From: Streptomyces xanthochromogenes | Lineage (GTDB): Bacteria > Actinomycetota > Actinomycetes > Streptomycetales > Streptomycetaceae | Assembly: GCF_014650455.1 (NCBI RefSeq) | Contig: NZ_BMUZ01000019.1 | Span: 34,587-98,586 of the forward strand | Direction: 5' to 3' | DNA length: 64,000 nucleotides | Made by a program: the position numbers and the translations under genes | Part shown: piece by piece, positions 58,343-64,000 of the stretch | Layout: every line of letters begins with the position of its first letter | How positions within the stretch are numbered: the first letter of the stretch is position 1 | Notes under the pieces: model-generated | Databases searched by the model: none | The model's input: the letters and a program-made list of their open reading frames with translations, nothing else | Told to the model about the DNA's origin: nothing

Positions 58343-59587
58343 ATGCAGCCGGACCTTCAGTCGACCGAACACACCTTCTCCGACGGCCTGTTCACCGTCG
58401 GAGACCCGGTCACTCACTGGTCTGTACGAGCCACCAAGCAGGTCGGCTACGAGGTACGCGTGGAGGAGAACCTGCTGAGCGTCGCGAACCGGGCGATCCT
58501 GGAGGACGCCGTCGAGGGCGAGACGGTGCGCCGCTTCATCGTGGTCGACTCCGTCGTCGACGAGCTCTACGGCGCCCGCATCAGGAACTACTTCGACCAC
58601 CACGGCGTCGACCACCACCTGCTCGCCCTCCCGGCCGGTGAGCCGGCCAAGAACATGGAGCTGGTGCTGAAGGTCATCGACGGCCTCGACGCCTTCGGCA
58701 TCGACCGGCGCCGGGAGCCCGTCATCGCCATCGGCGGCGGTGTCCTCATGGACATCGTCGGCTTCGCCGCCAGCATGTACCGGCGCGCGACCCCCTGGAT
58801 CCGCATCCCCACCACCCTGATCGGCCTGGTCGACGCCGGCGTCGGGGCCAAGACCGGGGTGAACAACGACGGGCACAAGAACCGCCTCGGCACGTACTTC
58901 CCCGCCGACCGGACGCTCCTGGACCGTACGTTCCTGAACACCCTCGACGACCGGCACATCGGCAACGGCCTCGCGGAGATCCTCAAGATCGCCCTGATCA
59001 AGGACGCGCGCCTCTTCGACCTTCTGGAGCAGTACGGGGAAGAGCTGGTGCGCGACCGGCTGCAGCGGCCGGCCGAACTCGTCACGGCCGAGGACCTGGC
59101 GGCAGCCCCCGGCCGGCCTGCCGACCCGGCGACCGAGGTGATCGAGCGGGCGATCCACGGCATGCTGGAGGAGTTGCAGCCCAACCTCTGGGAGAAGGTC
59201 CTCGAACGAGTCGTGGACTACGGGCACTCGTTCAGCCCGGTCATCGAGATGCACGCCCTGCCGGAGCTGCTCCACGGCGAGGCCGTGGCCGTGGACATGG
59301 CCCTCACCACGGTCGTCGCCGAGCAGCGCGGCCTGCTCGACGCCGAGGAGCGGCGCCGGATCCTGCGGGTGATCAGCGCCCTCGGCCTGCCCGCCTGGCA
59401 CGAGACGTGCACCCCGAAGCTGCTGATACCCGCCCTGCGCGACACCGTGCGCCACCGCGACGGCCTGCAGCGGCTGCCGCTGCCGGTCGGCATCGGCGCC
59501 GCCACCTTCGTCAACGACCTCACCGAGGACGAACTCGACGCCGCCGCGCAGAAGTTGGCCGACCTCCACTGGGGTGACTCCGAGTGA
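58343..59587 (+). CDS. Sedoheptulose 7-phosphate cyclase (2-epi-5-epi-valiolone synthase type)
   Basis: A 414-residue sugar-phosphate cyclase of the dehydroquinate-synthase superfamily. The NAD loop IAIGGGVLMD is near 129-138 and the metal ligands are Glu212, His295 and His311. The key loop GLVDAGVGAKTGVN (161-174) and NLWEKVLERVVDYGHSFSP match valiolone-type synthases rather than dehydroquinate synthase, which reads AQVDSSVGGKTAVN, and the length exceeds the roughly 360 residues usual for AroB. It would cyclise sedoheptulose 7-phosphate to a C7 cyclitol. The ATG has GAGGAG 6 bases upstream. It heads the rightward operon with two cupins. Exact stereochemical outcome cannot be decided. Confidence 0.9.
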   Translation: MQPDLQSTEHTFSDGLFTVGDPVTHWSVRATKQVGYEVRVEENLLSVANRAILEDAVEGETVRRFIVVDSVVDELYGARIRNYFDHHGVDHHLLALPAGEPAKNMELVLKVIDGLDAFGIDRRREPVIAIGGGVLMDIVGFAASMYRRATPWIRIPTTLIGLVDAGVGAKTGVNNDGHKNRLGTYFPADRTLLDRTFLNTLDDRHIGNGLAEILKIALIKDARLFDLLEQYGEELVRDRLQRPAELVTAEDLAAAPGRPADPATEVIERAIHGMLEELQPNLWEKVLERVVDYGHSFSPVIEMHALPELLHGEAVAVDMALTTVVAEQRGLLDAEERRRILRVISALGLPAWHETCTPKLLIPALRDTVRHRDGLQRLPLPVGIGAATFVNDLTEDELDAAAQKLADLHWGDSE

Positions 59588-60342
59588 GCGCGTCCCTCGA
59601 AGGCCCCGCCGTCCCGTGGACGGCCGTGGGCCACACCAGCACCAAGGCCTCGGTGTACGGAGTGCACGGGGCCGAGGGCAAGACGTACTGGAAGGCCTTC
59701 GCCACCCGGCGGCAACTGCGCTCGCAGAGCGAGGCCGTCGAGTGGGCCTCGCTGCCGGCCAACGGCGTCAGCGGCGAGCACCGGCACACCCGCACCGAGG
59801 AGATCTACCTCATCCTGTCGGGCAGCGGCGAACTCCTGCTCAACGGCGGGCCCCGACAGGTCCGGGCCGGCTCGCTCGCCCTCACCAGCGTGGGCAACAT
59901 CCACGGCCTGCGCAACACCGGTGACGGCCACCTCGACTGGTGGGTCATCGAAACCCTCGCACCGGCGACCAGTTCGGTGCTGTCCGGATCACCGGCCCCC
60001 GAAGGAGCAGACATGACCCAGGCCGTGGTGCACGACCTGTTCGAGGAGAAGCGCGTGGACACGAAGGGCGTGTTCAGCGGACCGCTCAAGCAGGTCGAGG
60101 TCATCGACATCGCGGCGGGCGGGGAGCGGGCCGTGGGCCGCCCCGGGGCCGAACTCGCCGTCTACGTCCACGCGGGCGAAGGCGTGGTGGAAGCACCCGG
60201 CCTGACGGAGACCGTCACCCTCGTCAAGGACACCTGCCTGCTCATCGAGGCCGGCTCGCAGTCGACCTTCCGGGCGGCCGGAGTTCCGCTTCGGCTGCTC
60301 GTGGTCACGCTCGCGGTCGATGGCGAAGGCGGCGCGAAGTGA
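59584..60342 (+). CDS. Bicupin protein, co-translated with the cyclase
   Basis: A 252-residue protein with two cupin modules. The first (about 40-120) has EHRHTRTEEIYLILSGSGEL, with the His-x-His ... Glu metal motif, and GNIHGLRN for the late His; the second (about 165-245) lacks the His cluster (VYVHAGEGVVEAPG). It could be an isomerase, dehydratase or dioxygenase acting on the cyclitol. The GTG start overlaps the cyclase stop by 4 bases (GTGA) and the next cupin overlaps its stop likewise. Confidence 0.85.
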   Translation: MSASLEGPAVPWTAVGHTSTKASVYGVHGAEGKTYWKAFATRRQLRSQSEAVEWASLPANGVSGEHRHTRTEEIYLILSGSGELLLNGGPRQVRAGSLALTSVGNIHGLRNTGDGHLDWWVIETLAPATSSVLSGSPAPEGADMTQAVVHDLFEEKRVDTKGVFSGPLKQVEVIDIAAGGERAVGRPGAELAVYVHAGEGVVEAPGLTETVTLVKDTCLLIEAGSQSTFRAAGVPLRLLVVTLAVDGEGGAK

Positions 60343-60731
60343 TCGTCTCCAGGGCCCAGGGGGATGTCACCGTGCGGGTCGGCGACCGCTCCGCACAGTG
60401 GCAGAGCCTGATCAGACGGGGCATGCTGCACAGCGAGTGCGAGGGCGTCGAGTACTGGGACCTGCGGCCCGGCACCCGGCTCGAAGTCCGGGCCGACCAC
60501 GGCGTCGAGGAAGCGGTACTCGTCATCAGTGGTCAACTCGCCCTGTTCGAGAACGAGTTGTCCTCTGCCGTTGCCGACGCCGGAGACCTGCTGCTCATCC
60601 CGCACGGCGTCGACGGGGAGCTGCGCACCGGCGATCACCCCGCGACGGCGGTCATGGTGCGCGGGCTGCCCGCCGCAGTGGCATCCCGGCTGCCGCGCCG
60701 CATCCCGGAACTCCCGCCCACCGGCCGCTGA
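60339..60731 (+). CDS. Small cupin-like protein
   Basis: A 130-residue single cupin-like barrel, with VEYWDLRPGTRLEVRADHGV and VISGQLALFENE typical of cupin strands and AGDLLLIPHGVDGELRT at the closing strand. The classic first His pair is not evident, so it may be a structural partner of the bicupin or bind metal differently. The GTG start overlaps the bicupin stop by 4 bases. The function is unknown, but tight coupling ties it to the cyclase step. Confidence 0.78.
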   Translation: MIVSRAQGDVTVRVGDRSAQWQSLIRRGMLHSECEGVEYWDLRPGTRLEVRADHGVEEAVLVISGQLALFENELSSAVADAGDLLLIPHGVDGELRTGDHPATAVMVRGLPAAVASRLPRRIPELPPTGR

Positions 60732-60938
60732 CCTCCCGCGCCTCCCCCAGCACCCGGTGCCACTCGGCCGGTCGCACCGGCGCACGTCGCCCCGCCGCCG
60801 ACGCCGGCCCCCGGCCGGCGCGGCGCGAGGAGTCCCAGCGCCCCGGCCCACGTACGTCCACCGCGCCCGGGGCCCCCGCTGCCCGTACCGCACGGCCACC
60901 CCCCACACCCCCCGCACCGCACACCCCCAGGAGACCCC

Positions 60939-61295
60939 ATGGCCTACGTCATCGCCGCCCCCTGCGTCGACGTACTCGACCGGGCATGCATCGACGAGTG
61001 CCCGGTCGACTGCATCTACGAGGGCGGACGCAAGCTCTACATCCATCCCGACGAGTGCGTCGACTGCGGGGCCTGCGAGCCCGTCTGCCCGGTCGAGGCG
61101 ATATTCCACGACGACGACCTGCCCGGCGACTGGTCCGCGTTCCGCACCGCCGACCGCGAGGTCTTCGTCCAGCTCGGCTCCCCCGGCGGCTCCGGTGCCC
61201 GGTGCGAACCCGTACCCGACCACCCCTTCGTCGCCGAACTCCCCACCCGTACGGCCCTGTCGGCATCCCCGTCCGCACGATCGCAGGAGTCATGA
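60939..61295 (+). CDS. 7Fe ferredoxin (3Fe-4S/4Fe-4S, FdxA type)
   Basis: A 118-residue ferredoxin. Cys9, Cys17 and Cys50 fit the 3Fe-4S ligands, and Cys21, Cys40, Cys43 and Cys46 the 4Fe-4S ligands (CIDECPVDCIYEGG, CVDCGACEPVCPVEAI). An additional Cys25 is present. Such ferredoxins feed cytochrome P450s in Streptomyces, and three P450s are in the window. It overlaps the transaldolase gene by 4 bases, so it is transcribed with the cyclase genes. About 200 bases without a gene precede it. Confidence 0.93.
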   Translation: MAYVIAAPCVDVLDRACIDECPVDCIYEGGRKLYIHPDECVDCGACEPVCPVEAIFHDDDLPGDWSAFRTADREVFVQLGSPGGSGARCEPVPDHPFVAELPTRTALSASPSARSQES

Positions 61296-62431
61296 ACAAC
61301 GCCATGAACGACGTCTTCACACGACTCGCAGGCGAAGGGGTCTCCGTCTGGCTCGACGACTTCCAACGCTCCGGAACCACCCTGAGCGAGCTGCGCCGAG
61401 CGGTCGGCCCGCACGGCGTCACGGGGGCGGTCGGCCGGGCCGACGCGTTCGCCGAGCTGTTGCACACCAGTCCCCCGTACCGGTCGCGGATGAGGGAGTT
61501 GGCGCATGGCGACCTCACCGCGGAGGAGCTGGTGTGGGCCCTGACCACGCAGGACGTCCGCACGGCGTGCGACGAACTGCGTGCCGCCCATGAGCGCACC
61601 GCGGGACGCGACGGCTTCGCCTCCATCGACGTCGACCCGAGGAACGCCTGGGACGCGGGCGCGACCGTGGCCGAGGCCCGTGCCCTGTGGCGCACGGTCA
61701 ACCGGCCGAACCTGCTGGTGAAGATCCCCGCCACGGCCCCGAACCTGGCCGCGATCAGCACCTGCCTCGCGGAGGGCATCGGGGTGAACGCCGTCGCGAT
61801 CTTCTCCCCCGACCGCTATGCGCAGGTGTCCGACGCCTTCCTGGACGGCCTGGAGCGGGCCCGGGCCGCCGGGCGCGACCTGCGGTCCATCGCCTCGGTC
61901 GCCTCGTTCTCCGTCAACTCCCTCGACATCGAGGTGGACCGGGAGCTCGACCGGGCCGGCAGCGCGGAGGCGCGGGCGATGTCGGGGAAGGCCGGGATCG
62001 CCAACGCCCGTCTGGCGTACGAGATCTACGAGGACTCGCTCGCCTCGCCGAGATGGCGCGCTCTCGCGGCGGCCGGGGCCGCACCTCAGCGCCTCGCCTG
62101 GACCTCGACCGCCCGCACGACACCGGCGCGCCCCGACACCTCGTACGTCGAGGAGCTGGTGGCCCCCGACACGGTGAGCGTGCTGTCCGGGGCGACGCTG
62201 CTCGCCGTCGCCGATCACGGCGAGGTCAGGGGCGACAGTGTGCGTCGCCACTACGCGGAGTCGCGGCGCGTCCTGTCCTACCTGTCCTGGTTCGGGATCT
62301 CCTACCGGACGGTCGTGAGCTCGCTCGAAGCGGTGACCCTCCGGCAGTCGGCCGCCACCTGGGACGCGCTGCTGACGGCCGTCCGCGGCGAACTCGACGC
62401 ACAGCGGCGGACGTTGGCCCCGCTGCGGTGA
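61292..62431 (+). CDS. Transaldolase-family protein with altered substrate motifs
   Basis: A 379-residue protein clearly related to actinobacterial transaldolase. Lys144 in LLVKIPATAP is the Schiff-base Lys, WLDDF at 20-24 is kept, and IDVDPRNAW near 112-120 is standard. But VTTNPTIF is replaced by VTGAVGRADAF (about 43-53), and the late NTMPEATL motif is SVLSGATL. Sedoheptulose 7-phosphate is a transaldolase substrate and product, which fits the cyclase nearby, yet the changed motifs suggest altered specificity. AGGAG lies 4 bases before the ATG. Confidence 0.87.
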   Translation: MNNAMNDVFTRLAGEGVSVWLDDFQRSGTTLSELRRAVGPHGVTGAVGRADAFAELLHTSPPYRSRMRELAHGDLTAEELVWALTTQDVRTACDELRAAHERTAGRDGFASIDVDPRNAWDAGATVAEARALWRTVNRPNLLVKIPATAPNLAAISTCLAEGIGVNAVAIFSPDRYAQVSDAFLDGLERARAAGRDLRSIASVASFSVNSLDIEVDRELDRAGSAEARAMSGKAGIANARLAYEIYEDSLASPRWRALAAAGAAPQRLAWTSTARTTPARPDTSYVEELVAPDTVSVLSGATLLAVADHGEVRGDSVRRHYAESRRVLSYLSWFGISYRTVVSSLEAVTLRQSAATWDALLTAVRGELDAQRRTLAPLR

Positions 62432-62658
62432 CCACCGTCGTCCCGCTCGGGGCCGCGGAGCGAGGTCAATGCGTCAACTCGGGGCGGCATGGGGCGCCGA
62501 TCTGACAAGCTCGGGCGCCACCCGTGGTCCGAACCGGCCCGGCGGCGGAAGCTGCGTGCGGCGTTCGGCACCACGAGGGAAGGAGTCCGCGCATGCGAGG
62601 TCCCGCGACGGGACCGGCCGAGCGCGTACGTGACGGACTCACTTCACGAAGGAACCCC

Positions 62659-63945
62659 ATGGCTCTCTCCCCCGGCACGTCCCGAGCGGCCGCTTTCGAG
62701 GCCCGCGTCCCGGGTTCGAAGTCCCTGACCAATCGGGCGCTGTTGCTGGCGGCCGCGGCCCGTTCGGCCAGCACCCTGCGTGCCCCGCTGGTCAGCGACG
62801 ACACGGTCGCTTTCCTGAACGCCCTGGTGGAACTAGGCGTCCGCGTCGAAAGGACCAGCGGCGACGACGTGTGGTCGCTGACCGGGCTCGGTGCGGGCCC
62901 GGTCGGCCCGGCACGGGTGTGGTGCGCCGATGCGGGCACGGCGGCACGCTTCCTGCCTCCCTTCGCGGCCGCAGGCCACGGCGACGTACTCTTCGAAGCC
63001 ACCGACCAGCTCACCGCCCGGCCGTTGGCACCACTCGCCGAAGCGCTGCGGCAGTTGGGCGCCGACGTCACCACCGACCCGGACGGCAGGCTGCCGCTGC
63101 GGGTCCGCTCCCAGGGCCTCGACGGCGGCACGCTGAATCTCGACGGAGCCCTCAGCAGTCAGTTCCTGACCGGCCTGCTGATGGCGGGCCCGCTGATGCG
63201 CACACCGCTCGTACTGACCGTGCACCACCTCGTCTCCCGGCCCTACGTCGCGATGACGACGGCGTTGATGCGGCACTTCGGTGCGGACGTCGCCGAAGAG
63301 GACGATGTCTTCACCGTCGGCACGGGTGGTTACCGGGGCGCCGACCTCCTCATCGAACCGGACGCTTCCACGGCCTCCTACTTCTTCGCCGCGGCGGCGG
63401 CCACCGGCACCACCGTGACGGTCACCGGGCTCGGCACGGGGAGTTCCCAGGGCGACCTCCGGTTCGTCGAGGTGCTCAAGCTCACCGGCGCACGCGTGCA
63501 GAGCACCCCGGAGGCGACCACGGTCACCGGGACGGGGCAGCTCAGGGGCGGGTTCACGGTCGACATGGGTGATGTCTCTGACACCTTCATGACACTGGCG
63601 GCCCTGGCCCCGCTGGCCGACGCCCCCATCACGATCCGGGGCGTCGGGCACGCACGGCTCAAGGAGTCCGACCGGATCGCGGCGGTCGAGCAGAACCTGG
63701 GGGCCCTGGGCATCCGTACCCGTACCGGCCGGGACTGGATCACCGTGCACCCCGGACGCCCGGCACCGGCACGGATCGCCTGCCATCGGGACCATCGCAT
63801 CGCCATGGCGTTTTCCGTGCTCGGCCTCAGAAGCGAGGGCCTCACGCTCGACGACCCCGACTGCGTCGGCAAGACGTTCCCCGGGTTTCACGAGGAACTG
63901 CACCGGATCTTCCCGCAGCACGCCGCCCGGAGGGGGCACCGTTGA
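62659..63945 (+). CDS. EPSP-synthase-like protein with changed PEP-binding Arg
   Basis: A 428-residue enolpyruvyl-transferase-fold protein. Compared with E. coli AroA, Lys21, Arg26, the Ser-Ser-Gln at 166-168, Asp308, Glu336, Arg339, His379, Arg380 and Lys405 are kept. However, Gln117 replaces PEP-binding Arg124 (ATDQLTARP against GEPRMKERP), and Asp91 replaces Asn94. It may still make EPSP, or act on a modified ring. GAAGGA lies upstream of the ATG. The following chorismate synthase gene starts within its stop (TTGA). About 230 bases precede it, enough for its own promoter. Confidence 0.85.
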   Translation: MALSPGTSRAAAFEARVPGSKSLTNRALLLAAAARSASTLRAPLVSDDTVAFLNALVELGVRVERTSGDDVWSLTGLGAGPVGPARVWCADAGTAARFLPPFAAAGHGDVLFEATDQLTARPLAPLAEALRQLGADVTTDPDGRLPLRVRSQGLDGGTLNLDGALSSQFLTGLLMAGPLMRTPLVLTVHHLVSRPYVAMTTALMRHFGADVAEEDDVFTVGTGGYRGADLLIEPDASTASYFFAAAAATGTTVTVTGLGTGSSQGDLRFVEVLKLTGARVQSTPEATTVTGTGQLRGGFTVDMGDVSDTFMTLAALAPLADAPITIRGVGHARLKESDRIAAVEQNLGALGIRTRTGRDWITVHPGRPAPARIACHRDHRIAMAFSVLGLRSEGLTLDDPDCVGKTFPGFHEELHRIFPQHAARRGHR

Positions 63946-64000
63946 GCAGGTTGCGTTGGCTGACCGCGGGGGAGTCCCACGGACCCGCACTTGTCGCGAC
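63942..64000 (+). CDS. aroC: Chorismate synthase, N-terminus (gene runs off the right edge)
   Basis: Nineteen complete codons are visible from a TTG start overlapping the EPSP-synthase-like stop by 4 bases, preceded by GGAGG. They read SRLRWLTAGESHGPALVA, the standard start of actinobacterial chorismate synthase, with the conserved GESHG. It would convert EPSP to chorismate by 1,4-elimination using reduced FMN. It is presumably co-translated with the aroA-like gene. Whether its active site is standard cannot be seen. Confidence 0.85.
   Translation, partial: MSRLRWLTAGESHGPALVA

Noticed and set aside
58343..59587. Reading the cyclase as ordinary 3-dehydroquinate synthase (AroB)
   Set aside because: The loop GLVDAGVGAKTGVN, the NLWEKVLERVVDYGHSFSP segment and the length point to sedoheptulose 7-phosphate cyclases, and a VOC protein is divergent from it. 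The AroB reading stays possible only because aroA- and aroC-type genes follow.
1..64000. tRNA genes, rRNA genes and CRISPR arrays
   Set aside because: No convincing tRNA T-arm pattern with a paired acceptor stem, rRNA-like stretch or regularly spaced repeats was noticed by eye. A covariance-model search would be decisive for small RNAs.

Overview
The window is high-GC actinobacterial DNA, almost certainly from a Streptomyces chromosome. Support comes from strong third-position GC bias, many GTG starts and 4-base start/stop overlaps, a long chaplin with a LAHTG sorting signal, GAF-ANTAR and BldC-like regulators, a DUF574-type methyltransferase, and an AfsA/ArpA-type butyrolactone pair. No rRNA, tRNA, CRISPR array or intact insertion sequence was recognised.

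Region 1 (1-5.9 kb) is mostly metabolic: an Rpf-like secreted protein (partial), gnd, a proline-rich small protein, a racemase-family/acetyltransferase pair, panD, a double-VOC protein, and a Nudix gene followed by a Nudix remnant. Region 2 (5.9-15.3 kb) is dense in stress signalling: an RsbQ-like hydrolase, a PAS-PP2C phosphatase and a STAS antagonist in one coupled operon resembling Bacillus RsbQ-RsbP, then a MerR-like protein, an RsbW-like kinase, two GAF-ANTAR proteins and a second STAS protein. A TetR/hydrolase divergon with a perfect operator and a desaturase lie between them. Region 3 (15.8-35.3 kb) is mainly envelope and housekeeping: an MMPL transporter, DoxX, a BlaI/M56 pair divergent from a DedA-PAP2-PAP2 operon, a lipoprotein deacetylase, an SPFH/NAD-kinase-like pair, a methyltransferase, a P450, a chaplin, MgtC and a PucR regulator with three palindromes in front of it.

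Region 4 (35.7-64 kb, open at the right edge) is a biosynthetic gene cluster. Its left part is a butyrolactone-type hormone circuit: SDR, ArpA-like receptor, AfsA-like synthase, P450 and an ScbR2-like pseudo-receptor. Next come a sulfotransferase-like protein and a MarR regulator. A leftward run encodes P450, MFS exporter, secreted AknOx-like FAD oxidase, SDR, crotonyl-CoA carboxylase/reductase and 3-hydroxyacyl-CoA dehydrogenase. An acyltransferase-3 membrane protein and a quinone-oxidoreductase-like protein are divergent from each other. A leftward operon encodes a two-domain VOC protein, two KAS III proteins, an SDR and a crotonase. The rightward operon encodes a sedoheptulose 7-phosphate cyclase (2-epi-5-epi-valiolone synthase type), two cupins, a 7Fe ferredoxin, a divergent transaldolase, a variant EPSP-synthase-like protein and the start of chorismate synthase.

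My reading is a C7-cyclitol pathway (cyclase plus VOC epimerase) joined to a short acyl chain built by KAS III, SDR and crotonase, then oxidised and exported. An acylated cyclohexenone or carbasugar of the COTC/gabosine kind is one hypothesis. The aroA/aroC pair is not explained by it and may feed a separate aromatic or cyclohexadiene unit.

The most notable hidden signal is a 14-bp operator, TGCAYCYGNAAGCA. It occurs twice in each of the two divergent intergenic regions of the cluster, with a near match before the SDR at 46.2 kb and degenerate matches before the MarR gene. This suggests one regulator, most simply the MarR protein, controls the core operons.
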